NCBI RefSeq assembly: GCF_041020765.1
Contig: NZ_JBEUEJ010000021.1
Strand: one strand, 5' to 3'
Origin: Kineococcus terrestris
Lineage (GTDB): Bacteria > Actinomycetota > Actinomycetes > Actinomycetales > Kineococcaceae
Length of the DNA stretch: 64,000 nt
The position numbers and the translations under genes are program-made. The notes below the pieces were generated by a model. That model had not been told where the DNA came from and made no database searches. It saw only the letters and a list, made by a program, of their open reading frames with translations. Below, one piece after another: positions 24,458-35,000 of this stretch; positions within the stretch are counted from its first letter, which is position 1, and each line of letters opens with the position of its first letter.

Positions 24458-25714
24458 TCAGCGCAGGCCGTCGAAGTCCGCCTTGCGGATCGTGGCGTGC
24501 ACGCCCGTCGTGCGGTCCACGACCTGCGAGACGTGGAAGTCCGCGGCCGCGCTGAGGTACGTGTACGCGAGCGGGCCGGGCATGCCGAGGTCCTCGGTGA
24601 GGAACCTCACCGCCTGGCGCACCGCGGTGCGCATCGCCTCGTCGAGGTCGGTCTCCTGCCCGTCGACCGGCCCGTCGGGGTCGCTCAGGCCCAGCGGGAT
24701 CCAGTGCTCGGGCGTCTCGGCGAACGGGTAGTCGGCCGTGCCGGCCGGCGCCCCGTCGCCGGGGCGGACGACGGACAGGCGCAGCGTGGCGCGCAGCGAG
24801 CCCTCCATCGCCGTCAGCGCCACCTCGCCGTGGCCCTGCGCCATGTGCGGGTCGCCGACGGAGAACATGGCGCCGGGCACCCGCACCGGCAGGTACAGCG
24901 TCGAGCCGACCGTGAGGTCCTTGATGTCGAGGTTGCCGCCGGCGTCGGTGGGCGGGACGGAGTCGACGAGCGCGGAGGTGTCGCGGGCCACCCCCATCAG
25001 CCCGAGGAAGGGGCCCAGCGGGAAGCGCGCGGGCACCGGGCCGGGCATCGCGCCGACCAGCGCGCCGCCGCGGGCCTCCACGGCCGTGAAGACGCTGACG
25101 TTGCCGCCGGGGTTGAACCACTCGGCGAGCGAGGGGTCGCCCACCCACGCCTCCGGGTACTCCCCGGGCAGCGACCCGCGGCCGTGCCGGTTGGAGACGA
25201 CGCCGTAGGGCACGCGCAGCGCCAGGTCGAGGACCTCGACCTTGAGCACGTCGCCCGGCTCCGCGCCCGCGACGGCGACGGGGCGGTTGACCACGTGCGG
25301 GCCGGGACCGTCGTGGGGGACGGTCGCGGCGATGGCCGCCGCGTCGTCGAGGACGTCGGTCGCGGCCACGCCGAAGCCGCTGAAGTACGCGCGGGGGTCC
25401 TGGCCCTGGTCCTCGAGGATGCCCTCGTGGGAGACGGTGTCGAGGGTGACGACGTCGCCGGAGGAGACGACGGCGACGGGTTCGGTGTCGCGGTTGGGCA
25501 GCCGGCCCCACAGCACGTTCTCCGGGGTGCTGGGCACGTACAGGCCGCGCACGGGCCCCTGCCCGGACTGCAGCACGCGCGGCGACCACGGCCTGCCGCG
25601 GCGGCCGGGGTGGGCGTGGGCGGGCACGGAGGTCGCGGCGAGGGCGCCCGCGCCGGCGGACAGGCCGGCGGCGGCGCGCAGGAGGGAGCGGCGGGCGGGG
25701 GCGGGCAGCGTCAT
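24458..25714 (-). CDS. Exported acetamidase/formamidase family protein
   Basis: 418 residues. A Tat-type signal (RRSLLRAAAGLSAG) and AHAH cleavage region precede a metal-dependent FmdA/AmdA amidase domain. FmdA-like segments include GDVVTLDTVSHEGI, AVAGAEPGDVLKVEVLDL and DPHMAQGHGEVALTAMEG. ATG 25714 is the only start giving a compact signal peptide. An exported amidase of this family is uncommon; it may hydrolyse small amides outside the cell. It is transcribed divergently from the ThrE-like exporter. Confidence 0.85.
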   Translation of the reverse strand: MTLPAPARRSLLRAAAGLSAGAGALAATSVPAHAHPGRRGRPWSPRVLQSGQGPVRGLYVPSTPENVLWGRLPNRDTEPVAVVSSGDVVTLDTVSHEGILEDQGQDPRAYFSGFGVAATDVLDDAAAIAATVPHDGPGPHVVNRPVAVAGAEPGDVLKVEVLDLALRVPYGVVSNRHGRGSLPGEYPEAWVGDPSLAEWFNPGGNVSVFTAVEARGGALVGAMPGPVPARFPLGPFLGLMGVARDTSALVDSVPPTDAGGNLDIKDLTVGSTLYLPVRVPGAMFSVGDPHMAQGHGEVALTAMEGSLRATLRLSVVRPGDGAPAGTADYPFAETPEHWIPLGLSDPDGPVDGQETDLDEAMRTAVRQAVRFLTEDLGMPGPLAYTYLSAAADFHVSQVVDRTTGVHATIRKADFDGLR

Positions 25715-25838
25715 GGGCGCACACCACCACGGCGCTGTGAAGGTCCTGTGTCGGTCGCGTTGCCCCCGTGTTTCCCGCCCCGGCAGCAGCGGCGACCCGC
25801 CGTGCGGGGACGCGCCCGCCGGCCGGTACCGTCGCCCC

Positions 25839-27425
25839 GTGGCGCAAGTGCTCACGGAGAGTGACGACGTGTGGCGTGGGAGCGAGCACGAGCAGCTGGA
25901 CGCCGAGTCCGGCGGACCGGCCGGCGACCCGCCCGGCACCGACCACGACGGTGACGGCGGCAGCGGTGCGCCGGCGGGCCCGCCCGGCACCGCGGGCGCC
26001 CACCCGGCCTCCGGCCCGCCGTCCCCCCGGCGCGCCCGCGCCCGCTGGGTCCCCGCCCTGCGCCACCGCCTCGTCAGCGCCCTGGCCCCGGAGGAGGGCG
26101 CCGCCGAGCCCGTCGTCGCCGGCCGCCTCACCGAGCGCGAGGCCCTGCAGGTCCTCGACGCCCTCGTGCGCATGGCCGAGGCGCTGCTGTCCTGCGGCGC
26201 CCCCGCCGCCGACGTCACCGCCCTGACCCTGCGCGCCGCCCACGGCGCCGGGCTGGCCAGCACCCAGGTCGACATCACCTTCACCGCCGTCACCGTCTCC
26301 ACCGCCGCGGAGGAGCGCCCGCCGCTGACCACCGTGCGCGTCGTGCGGGCGCGCGCCACCGACTACTCGCGCCTGTCGCGCCTGTACGACCTCGCCCACG
26401 CCGCCGGCGACGGCCTGGACGCCGAGGAGGTCACCGCCCGCCTCAAGCGCGTCCTCAGCCAGCGCCGCCGCTACCGCCGCCGCGTGTCCACGGCCGCCGC
26501 CGTCGGCCTGGCCGTCTCCGTCGCCGTCCTCCTCGGCGGCGGCTGGGCCGTCGCGCTGGCCGCCGCCGCGACCACGGCCCTCATCCAGCTCGTCCTGGCC
26601 GCCGCCAACCGCCGCGGCCTGCCCGCCTTCTTCCAGCAGGTCGCCGGCGCCGCGATCGCCACGGCCGTGGCGCTGCTGCTGCTCGTGTGGGACCCGTTCC
26701 TGCCCGAGTGGGTCGGCGGCCTGCGCCCCTCCCTCGTCGTCGGCTCCGGCATCGTCGTCCTGCTGGCCGGGCTGTCCCTCGTCGGCTCCGCCGAGGACGC
26801 CATCTCCGGCTTCTACGTCACCGCCGCCGCGCGCGCCTTCGAGACGGTGCTGCTGACGACGGGCCTGGTCATCGGCATCGCCGGCAGCCTCGCCCTCGGC
26901 CAGCGCGCCGGCATCGGCCTGAACCTGTCGTTCTCGGCCACCGGCGGCTACCCGCTGGCCGTGGAGGCCGCGGCCGCCGGCTGCGCGGCGCTGACCTGGG
27001 CGGTGTCCGGCTACGCCGACGTGCGCGCCGTCGTCCTGTCCGGCCTCGTCGGGGCGCTGGCCTGGCTGACGTTCGCGGCCACCAGCGAGCTCGGGTTCGG
27101 GGCGCTGGCCGCCACCGGACTGGCCGCCCTCGTCGTCGGGCTGCTCGCCGAGGGCACCGCGTGGCGCTGGGGCGTGCCGGGCGTCGTGGTCTCCATCTGC
27201 GGCATCGTGCCGCTGCTGCCCGGCCTGGCGATCTACCGCGCCATCTACACGCTCGTCGGCGGCGGCACCTCCGCCGGCCTCGGCCTGCTCGTGGAGGCGC
27301 TCGGCACCGCGCTGGCGCTGGCCGCCGGGGTGACGCTGGGGGAGTTCTGCTCCCAGCCGCTGCGCCGGGAGTTCGACCGCGTCGAGCGGCTGGTGCGCCG
27401 GCGCTCGCTCAGCCGCAACTTCTGA
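25839..27425 (+). CDS. thrE: Threonine/serine exporter (ThrE family)
   Basis: 528 residues. A hydrophilic N-terminal part with the ThrE domain (EALQVLDALVRMAEALLSCG and TAAEERPPLTTVRVVRA, about 100-215) is followed by about ten hydrophobic helices. The C-terminal half corresponds to the ThrE_2 domain. Corynebacterium ThrE, of 489 residues, has the same layout and exports threonine and serine. GTG 25839 is preceded by TACCGT and 6 bases, suggesting a leaderless transcript; GTG 25848 is an alternative start. Confidence 0.85.
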   Translation: MAQVLTESDDVWRGSEHEQLDAESGGPAGDPPGTDHDGDGGSGAPAGPPGTAGAHPASGPPSPRRARARWVPALRHRLVSALAPEEGAAEPVVAGRLTEREALQVLDALVRMAEALLSCGAPAADVTALTLRAAHGAGLASTQVDITFTAVTVSTAAEERPPLTTVRVVRARATDYSRLSRLYDLAHAAGDGLDAEEVTARLKRVLSQRRRYRRRVSTAAAVGLAVSVAVLLGGGWAVALAAAATTALIQLVLAAANRRGLPAFFQQVAGAAIATAVALLLLVWDPFLPEWVGGLRPSLVVGSGIVVLLAGLSLVGSAEDAISGFYVTAAARAFETVLLTTGLVIGIAGSLALGQRAGIGLNLSFSATGGYPLAVEAAAAGCAALTWAVSGYADVRAVVLSGLVGALAWLTFAATSELGFGALAATGLAALVVGLLAEGTAWRWGVPGVVVSICGIVPLLPGLAIYRAIYTLVGGGTSAGLGLLVEALGTALALAAGVTLGEFCSQPLRREFDRVERLVRRRSLSRNF

Positions 27426-27443
27426 GCGGCGCCCGGCGGACCC

Positions 27444-28469
27444 TCAGCGGCCGCCCGCGAGCAGCAGGTCGGCCAGCCGGGCGTCGGACTCCTCCTGCAG
27501 CTCCGGGTCGTGCACCGTCGCGGCGACCACCAGCTCCTGCGCGCCCGTGCGCTCCAGCAGGTCCGCCAGGCGCGGGCCCACCTCCTCCTCGGTGCCGTGG
27601 ACCGTGGCCGCCAGCGCCTCCTCGACGGCGCGGCGCTCGCGCCCGGACAGGGCGGCCTCGTCGACCTCGCCGGGGGCCGGCAGGGGAGGGAACTCCCCGC
27701 GGGTGCGCGAGACCGCCAGCGACCACGCCTGCGGCAGCAGCTCGCGCCGCGCCCGCTGCGCGCTGTCGGCGACGAGGACGTCCAGCAGCAGCCCCGCCCG
27801 CGGTGCGCCGGGCCCCGCGAACGCCGCCCGGTAGCCGTCCAGGGCCGCGGCCGTCCCGGCCGGGTCGGCGCCGGCGGGCACGACGACGGGCAGCCCCAGC
27901 GCCGCCGCCGCGGCCAGCCCCGAGCGGGAGGCCAGCACGACGACCTCCGGCGGCCGCGGCACCGCCGGGCGCACCGTCACCGGCGAGCGCCCGCGCAGCA
28001 GGTCCAGCAGCTCGCGCAGGTCGTCGGCGAACCGGTCGGCGGCCTCCGGCGGCGTGCGCAGCGCCCGGCGCACCGGCGCGGTGAAGCCCACCGAGCGGCC
28101 CACGCCCAGCTCCACCCGGCCCGGGTGCAGGGCCGCCAGCACCGCGAACTGCTCGGCGACCACCAGCGGGGGGTGCTGCGGCAGCATGACGCCGCCGGAG
28201 CCGAGGCGGATCCGCGACGTGGCCGCCCCGACGGCCGCGAGCAGCACCGCCGGTGCCGGGCCGACCACCCCCGGCACGCCGTGGTGCTCGGCGACCCAGA
28301 ACCCGTCGTACCCCAGCGCCTCCGCGGCCCGCGCGCGCCGGACCGTCGCGCGCACGGCCGCGGCGTCGTCCGCGCCGGTGCGGGTGCGCGAGCGGTCCAG
28401 CAGCACCAGGCGCGGGCGCGGGTCGGACGGCGTGGACGACGGCGTGGACGACGGCGTGGCGGGGGGCAT
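27444..28469 (-). CDS. LLM-class flavin-dependent oxidoreductase (MsnO8 type)
   Basis: 341 residues of the luciferase-like monooxygenase fold. Typical parts are AEALGYDGFWVAEHH, IRLGSGGVMLPQHPPLVVAE and VELGVGRSVGF; the gap-free pattern fits the MsnO8-type family. It would use reduced flavin to oxidise an unidentified organic substrate. ATG 28469 is chosen; a GTG lies one codon upstream. The N-terminal STPSSTPSSTP is coded by a 12-base tandem repeat. It is divergent from recC and converges on thrE with an 18-base gap. Confidence 0.85.
   Translation of the reverse strand: MPPATPSSTPSSTPSDPRPRLVLLDRSRTRTGADDAAAVRATVRRARAAEALGYDGFWVAEHHGVPGVVGPAPAVLLAAVGAATSRIRLGSGGVMLPQHPPLVVAEQFAVLAALHPGRVELGVGRSVGFTAPVRRALRTPPEAADRFADDLRELLDLLRGRSPVTVRPAVPRPPEVVVLASRSGLAAAAALGLPVVVPAGADPAGTAAALDGYRAAFAGPGAPRAGLLLDVLVADSAQRARRELLPQAWSLAVSRTRGEFPPLPAPGEVDEAALSGRERRAVEEALAATVHGTEEEVGPRLADLLERTGAQELVVAATVHDPELQEESDARLADLLLAGGR
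28426..28459. repeat. 12-bp tandem repeat at the LLM gene start
   Basis: Nearly three units of GACGGCGTGGAC on the plus strand, read on the minus strand as Ser-Thr-Pro-Ser. The same unit occurs 300 bases away inside recC at 28737-28769. Confidence 0.75.
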
Positions 28470-28556
28470 CACCGGGCGCAACGCCCGGCGGGCGCCGGCG
28501 CGTCCCGCGGGCGAGCCGTCGCCGGTCGTGTCGGCGACGTCGGCTAGACAGGGGAC

Positions 28557-31500
28557 GTGCTGCACGTCCACCGCTCCGCGAGCGCCGACGTCCTCGTCGC
28601 CGCCCTCGCGGACCTCCTGCGCGCCCCGGGCGCGGAGCAGGACCCGTTCGCCCCCGAGGTCGTCGCCGTCGGCGCGCGCGGCACCGAGCGCTGGGTCGCG
28701 CAGCGCCTGTCGCACCACCTCGGCGTGAGCGGGGGGGACGGCGCGGACGACGGCGTGGACGACGGCGTCTGCGCCGGCGTCGCGATGCCGGACCCGGCGC
28801 AGCTGCTCGACGACGCCCTGGCCGCCGCCGGGCCCGAGCACGCCGCCGCCGTCGAGGGCTGGCGGTCGTCCGCGGCCACGTGGCACGTGCTGGAGGTCCT
28901 CGACGACCTCGCCGGCCCCGCCGGTGCGGACGAGCGCTTCGCGGTGCTGCGCCACCACCTGCGCCCGGCCGACGGCGGCGGCCCGCCGCGCGTGCGGCGC
29001 CTCGCGGCCGCCGAGCGGATCGCCGGGCTGCTGGCCCGGTACGGCGCGGCCCGCCCGGCCCTGCTGGCCGGCTGGGCGCGCGGGGAGGACGGCCCGGTGC
29101 CCGCCGACCTGCGCTGGCAGCCGGAGCTGTTCCGCCGCGTGCGCGAGCGCGCCGGCGTCCCGCACCCGGCCGAGCTGCTCGGCCCCGCCTGCGAGCGGCT
29201 GCGCGCCGACCCCGGCGCGTCCGCCCTGCCCGAACGGTTCAGCGTCCTGGCCGTCACCCGGCTGGCGGCCGCGCGCCTGGCGGTGCTGGCCGCGCTCGCC
29301 GAGCACCGCGAGGCGCACCTGTGGCTGCACCACCCCAGCCCGGCGCTGTGGGAGGCCGTGCGCGCGGGCCTCGGCGCTCCCGGCGGTGTCCCGGTGCGCC
29401 GCGCCGAGCGCGAGGAGGCCGACCAGCGCGCCGCGCGCCACCCGCTGCTGCTGTCCCTGGCCCGCGACGTGCGCGAGCTGCAGGTGCGGCTGGCGCTGGC
29501 CGCCCCCGGCCACGCGGACGTCCCGCACGACGAGCCCGTCGCACCGGCCGCCTCGCCGGCCCTGTCGCCGGACGCGCCGCTGCTGGCGCGGCTGCGGGCG
29601 CAGCTGGCCGCCGACGAGGTGCCCGCCGACCCGCCGCCGCCGGCCCCGGGCGACCGGTCCGTGCAGGTGCACGCCTGCCACGGGCGCGCCCGGCAGGTGG
29701 AGGTGCTGCGCGAGGTGCTGCTGGGCCTGCTGGCCGACGACCCGACGCTGCAGCCGCGCGACGTCGTCGTCCTGTGCCCGGACGTGGAGGTCTTCGCGCC
29801 CCTGGTGGCTGCCGTGTTCGGGACCGGCAGCCACCCCGGCGCCGCCCTGCGGGTCACCGTCGCCGACCGCTCGCCGCTGCAGACCAACCCGCTGCTGGGG
29901 GTGGCCACCCGCCTGCTCGCGCTGGCCGGCGGCCGCGTCGGCGCCACCGAGGTCCTCGACCTGGCCGGGCTGGAGCCCGTGCGCCTGCGCTTCGGCCTGG
30001 ACGACGACGCCCTGGAGGGCCTGCGGGACTGGACGGTCGGCGCGGGCGTGCACTGGGGGCTGGGCGCCGGGCACCGCGACGCCTGGCAGCTGGGCCACCT
30101 CGCGCAGGGTTCCTGGCGCGCGGGGCTGGACCGCCTGCTGACGGGCGTCGCGGTCGGCGGCGCCGAGGACGGCGGGCTGCTGCTGGCCGGCGGCGACGGG
30201 GCCGTCGTGCCCCTGGACGACGTGGAGTCCAGCCGGGTCGAGCTGGCCGGCGTGTTCGCCGAGCTGCTGGACCGCCTGGAGACCGCCGTGCTGGACCTGT
30301 CGGGCGCGCGGCCCGTCGCCGACTGGTGCGACGCGCTGGCCGCGGCGGTCCTCGCGCTGACCGACGTGCCCCGCGACGGCGCCTGGCAGCAGGCGCAGCT
30401 GCGGCGCGAGCTGGCCGCCGTGCGCGACGAGTCCGCGCGCGCCGGCAGCGCGCCGGTGACGCTGGCCGACGTCACCGCCCTGCTCACCGCCCGCTTCGCG
30501 GGCCGCCCGCAGCGCGCCGGGTTCCGCACCGGCGCGGTCACCGTCTGCACGATGGTGCCGATGCGCGCCGTGCCGCACCGCGTCGTGGTGCTGCTCGGCC
30601 TGGACGACGGGGCCTTCCCCCGCGTCGTGCGCCCCGACGCCGACGACCTGCTGGCCCGCGACCCGCACGTGGGCGACCGCGACCCGCGCAGCGAGGACCG
30701 CCAGGTGCTCCTGGACGCCGTCGGCGCCGCCGGCCAGCACCTCGTCGTCCTGCACAGCGGCTGCGACGTGCGCACCGGAGCCCCGGTGCCGCCCGCGGTG
30801 CCGGTCGGGGAGCTGCTGGACGCCCTCGACGCCTGCGCCACCGTCCCCGGCGGCCGGGTCCGCGACCGCGTCCTCGTCCAGCACCCGCTGCAGCCGACCG
30901 ATCCGCGCAACTTCGTGCCCGGCGCCCTGGGCGCCGACCGCGCCGTCAGCTTCGACACCGCCGCCCACGCCGGCGCCCGGGCCGCCCAGCTGCCCCCGCG
31001 GCCGGTGCCCGCCCTGCTGCCGGCCGCCCTGCCGCCCCCGGGCGAGGACGAGCTGCGCGACCTCGACCTCGACGCGCTCGTGCAGTTCTGGCAGCACCCC
31101 GTGCGCGGGCTGCTGCGCCAGCGCCTGGAGGTCGGCGCGGCCGCGCGCGAGGAGGGTCCCGAGGACGCCCTGCCCGTGGCGCTGGACGGCCTGCGCGAGT
31201 GGGCGGTGGGGGACCGGGTGCTGCGCGCCCGGCTCGCCGGTACCGGGCAGGCCCGCGTCGCGCAGCTGGAGCGGGCCCGCGGGGACCTGCCGCCCGGTCT
31301 GCTGGGCACCGCCGTGCTGCGCCGGGTGGGCGAGCGCGCCGACCGGATCGCCGCCGCGGCGGCCGCGTGGGCGCCCGCGGCGGGGTCGCCGTCCTCGGTG
31401 GACGTCGAGGTCGACCTGCCCGGCGGCACCCGCCTGACCGGCGCGGTGCGCGGGGTGCGGGAGGTGGCCGGGGCCGCGGCGGGGGACGTGCCGGGCCCGG

Positions 31501-32027
31501 TCGCCCTGACCATCACGTACTCCTCGGTGCGCGCCAAGCAGCGGCTGCGCGCGTGGGTGGAGCTGCTGGCGCTGTCCGCCGCCCACGCGGACCGGTCGTG
31601 GACCGCCGTCGTGGTCGGCCGCGGCGACCGCGACGGCGTGAGCACCACCGCGTTCGGCCCGGTGCCCGCCGGGGTGGCGCGCGAGCTGCTGGCCGACCTG
31701 GTCGCCCTGCGCCGGGTCGGCCTGTGCGTGCCGCTGCCCGCGCCGGTCGCCACCGCCGGCGCCTACGCGGCCGCCCGCGCCCGCGGCACGTCCACCGCCG
31801 CGTGCGAGGCCCTGGCCGCCAAGGAGTGGGTCTCGGGCTACGGCTGGCCGCGCGAGGACGCCGACGAGGAGCACCGCCTGGTCTGGGGCGAGTCCGCGCC
31901 GTTCACCGCGCTGCGCGACTGGCGCCCGCCGCCGGACGCCCCGCCCGGCACGCCCGGCGGCTTCGACGAGCTGTGCCGGCGCGTGTGGCAGCCGCTGCTG
32001 CGCACCCAGCGGACGTGGGCCGCGTGA
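28557..32027 (+). CDS. recC: Exodeoxyribonuclease V subunit gamma, RecC
   Basis: 1156 residues, close to the usual RecC size of about 1,120. It begins LHVHRSASADVLVAALADLL, the conserved RecC start; VLCPDVEVFAPLV, MRAVPHRVVVLLGLDDGAFP and RPVPALLP are later RecC landmarks. RecC holds the heterotrimer together and scans for Chi in E. coli; here the Chi sequence is unknown. GTG 28557 follows TAGACA and 6 bases. A small tandem repeat codes DGADDGVDDGV near residue 62. It overlaps recB by 4 bases. Confidence 0.92.
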   Translation: MLHVHRSASADVLVAALADLLRAPGAEQDPFAPEVVAVGARGTERWVAQRLSHHLGVSGGDGADDGVDDGVCAGVAMPDPAQLLDDALAAAGPEHAAAVEGWRSSAATWHVLEVLDDLAGPAGADERFAVLRHHLRPADGGGPPRVRRLAAAERIAGLLARYGAARPALLAGWARGEDGPVPADLRWQPELFRRVRERAGVPHPAELLGPACERLRADPGASALPERFSVLAVTRLAAARLAVLAALAEHREAHLWLHHPSPALWEAVRAGLGAPGGVPVRRAEREEADQRAARHPLLLSLARDVRELQVRLALAAPGHADVPHDEPVAPAASPALSPDAPLLARLRAQLAADEVPADPPPPAPGDRSVQVHACHGRARQVEVLREVLLGLLADDPTLQPRDVVVLCPDVEVFAPLVAAVFGTGSHPGAALRVTVADRSPLQTNPLLGVATRLLALAGGRVGATEVLDLAGLEPVRLRFGLDDDALEGLRDWTVGAGVHWGLGAGHRDAWQLGHLAQGSWRAGLDRLLTGVAVGGAEDGGLLLAGGDGAVVPLDDVESSRVELAGVFAELLDRLETAVLDLSGARPVADWCDALAAAVLALTDVPRDGAWQQAQLRRELAAVRDESARAGSAPVTLADVTALLTARFAGRPQRAGFRTGAVTVCTMVPMRAVPHRVVVLLGLDDGAFPRVVRPDADDLLARDPHVGDRDPRSEDRQVLLDAVGAAGQHLVVLHSGCDVRTGAPVPPAVPVGELLDALDACATVPGGRVRDRVLVQHPLQPTDPRNFVPGALGADRAVSFDTAAHAGARAAQLPPRPVPALLPAALPPPGEDELRDLDLDALVQFWQHPVRGLLRQRLEVGAAAREEGPEDALPVALDGLREWAVGDRVLRARLAGTGQARVAQLERARGDLPPGLLGTAVLRRVGERADRIAAAAAAWAPAAGSPSSVDVEVDLPGGTRLTGAVRGVREVAGAAAGDVPGPVALTITYSSVRAKQRLRAWVELLALSAAHADRSWTAVVVGRGDRDGVSTTAFGPVPAGVARELLADLVALRRVGLCVPLPAPVATAGAYAAARARGTSTAACEALAAKEWVSGYGWPREDADEEHRLVWGESAPFTALRDWRPPPDAPPGTPGGFDELCRRVWQPLLRTQRTWAA
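28737..28769. repeat. 12-bp tandem repeat within recC
   Basis: Units GACGGCGCGGAC, GACGGCGTGGAC and a partial third are in frame and encode DGADDGVDDGV. The unit is the same as in the repeat at the start of the divergent LLM gene. Confidence 0.7.
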
Positions 32028-35000
32028 GCGCCGGCACGACCGCGGCCGCGCCCGGTGACCTGTCGGGGGGCCTGGCGGGGGACGTCCCGGTGTTCGACCT
32101 GACCGGGCCGCTGCCGCGGGGCACCACCGTCCTGGAGGCCAGCGCCGGCACCGGCAAGACGTACACGATCGCCGGGCTCGTCACCCGCTACGTCGCCGAG
32201 GGCGCCGCCCGGGTCGAGGAGCTGCTGGTCGTCACCTTCGGCCGCGCCGCCACCGGGGAGCTGCGCAGCCGCGTGCGCGAGCGCCTGGTCGCCGCCCGCG
32301 ACGCCTTGGCCGACCCCGCCGCCGCCCGCGGGCACCGCGACCCGGTGGTGCGCGCGCTCGCGCAGCCGGCCCCGGGCGCCGCAGGCGCCGCGGGCGACGC
32401 GGGCGACGCGGGCGACGCGGAGGTCGCGCGGCGGCGCGCGCGGCTGGCGGCGGCCGTGGCCTCCTTCGACGCGGCGACCGTCGCGACCCTGCACCAGTTC
32501 TGCCAGCAGGTCCTGGGCGGGCTGGGCACCGGCGCGCACGTCGACCCCGGCGCCACCCTGGTGGAGGACCTGTCCGACGTCCTGGAGCAGGTCTGCGACG
32601 ACCTGTACCTGCGCTTCGCCGGCTACGCCGAGCGCACCGGCGCCGCGGGCGTCCCCTTCGACCGCGACGCCGCGCTGGCCGTGGCGCGCGCCGCCGTCGC
32701 CCACCCCGGCGCGCGGCTGGAACCGGCGGCGCGCGTGCCCGGCTCGCCCGCGGACCTGCGGGTGCGCTTCGCCGCGGCCGTGCGCGCGGAGGTGCAGCGG
32801 CGCAAGGAGTCCCAGCGGGCGCTGAGCTTCGACGACCTGCTCGCGCTGCTGGGCGGGGCCCTGGCCGACCCGGTGACCGGGCCCGTGGCGCGCGAGCGGC
32901 TGCGCAGCCGCTACCGCGTCGTGCTGGTCGACGAGTTCCAGGACACCGACGGCGTGCAGTGGGAGGTGCTGCGCCGGGCGTTCCACGGGCACGTGCCGCT
33001 GGTGCTCATCGGGGACCCGAAGCAGGCGATCTACGCCTTCCGCGGCGCGGACGTGCGCACCTACCTCGAGGCCGCGGGCGCCGCCGACGCCCGCGCCACC
33101 CTGGGCACGAACTTCCGCAGCGACCCGGCCCTGCTGGAGGGCGTGCAGGGCCTGCTGCGCGGAGCGGTGCTGGGCGAGGAGGGCATCGTCGTGCGCGAGG
33201 TGCGCGCCGCGCACGCGGTCGCGGCGCTGCTGCCCGAGGACCCGGCGCCGGTCCAGCTGCGCGTGCTGCCCCGCACCGGGCTGCCCACCACCCGCGCCCA
33301 GGGCCTGCCCGCGGTGGGCGCGGTGCGCGCCGCGGTCGCCGCGGACGTCGCCGAGCAGGTGGTGGACGTGCTCACCTCCGGCGCGCGGGTGCGCCGCCCC
33401 CGCGACGACGCCGCCGCCCGGTCGCGGCCGCTGACCCCCGGCGAGGTGGCCGTCCTCGTGCGCACCCGCCCGCAGGCGGTCCTCGTGCAGGAGGCGCTGC
33501 GCCGGCGCGGGGTGCCGTGCGTGCTGGCCCGCGGGCCGAGCGTGTTCGGCACGCCCGCGGCGCGGGACTGGCTGTGCCTGCTGGAGGCCCTGGAGCAGCC
33601 CCACCGGGCGCCCCGGGTGCGCCGGCTGGCGCTGTCGTCGTTCGTCGGCGCCGACGCCGCGCGGCTGGCCGCCGACGGCGCCGCGCTGACCGACGTGCAG
33701 GCCGAGCGGTTGCGCGCGTGGGCGCCGGTGCTGGCCGCGCGCGGGGTGGCCGGGCTGTTCGCCGCGGTGGCCGAGGAGCAGCGGCTGGCCGAGCGGCTGC
33801 TGGCCGTCGAGGGCGGTGAGCGGCTGCTGACCGACCTGCGGCACATCGCCGAGACCCTGCACGCCGAGGCGCTGCGGCTGGGCCTGGGCCTGGCCAGCCT
33901 GCTGTCGTGGCTGCGCGCGCGCGTCGAGGAGGCGGCCGGCGACCTGGACCAGGAGCGCTCGCGCCGCCTGGACACCGACCGGGCGGCCGTGCAGGTCGCG
34001 ACCGTGCACGCCAGCAAGGGCCTGGAGTTCGAGGTCGTCCTCGTCCCGTTCGCCTGGGACGAGCCGTCCGGCGGCCCGCGCGACCGCCTGCCGGTGGCCC
34101 ACGGCCCCGACGGCGCCCGCGTCCTGCACGTCGGCGGGCCCGGCAGCCCCGGGCTGGCCGAGGTCTGCGCGGCCGAGGACGCCGAGCAGGCCGGGGAGGA
34201 GCTGCGGCTGCTGTACGTGGCGCTGACCCGCGCGGTCTCGCGCCTGCACGTGTGGTGGGCGCCGGCCTCGACGACCCCGGGCAGCCCGCTGCACCGGCTG
34301 CTGCTCGCCGACGACCCGGCGCACCCGCCGCGGACGCTGCCGGTGCCGGGCGACGGGGAGGTGCTGGCCCGCCTCGGCGCCTGCGCGCGCCCCGGCTCCG
34401 GAGTGCGGGTGGTGCCCGTCGACCCGCCCGGCACCGCGACGTACACGCCGCCGCGCGAGGAGGTCGCGGCCCTGGCGCCCGCCTCCTTCGACCGCGACCT
34501 CGACACGACGTGGCGGCGGACCTCCTACTCGGGCCTGACCCGCGCCGCGCACGAGGCCGCCCACCCGGCCGGCGGCGCGCCGGGCCTCCTGCCGGCCACG
34601 TCCCCGCGGCCGGTCCCGTCCGTCGCCAGCGAGGTCGAGCGCGGTGCCCGCGACGACGAGGGCGACGTCGAGGACGCCGGCACCGCCGCCCGCCCCGCCG
34701 GCGCCCGGGAGGAGGCGTGGCACGCCGTGCCGTCCCCGATGGCCGACCTGCCCGGCGGCGCGGGCTTCGGCACGGTCGTGCACGGCGTGCTGGAGCACTT
34801 CGACCCCGCCGCGCCCGACCGCCGCGCCCACCTGGCCGCCCTGGCCCGCGCCCAGGACGCCGGCGCGCTCGCCGAGCCGTTGGCCGACGCGCTGCCCGCC
34901 GCCCTGGCCACCCCGCTGGGCCCGCTCGCCGGCGGCGTCGCCTGGCAGGACGTCCCCGTGGCCGACCGCCTCGCCGAGCTGGAGTTCGAGCTGCCGCTGG

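Noticed and set aside
27426..27443. A terminator between thrE and the LLM gene
   Set aside because: Only 18 bases separate the two stops and no inverted repeat fits.
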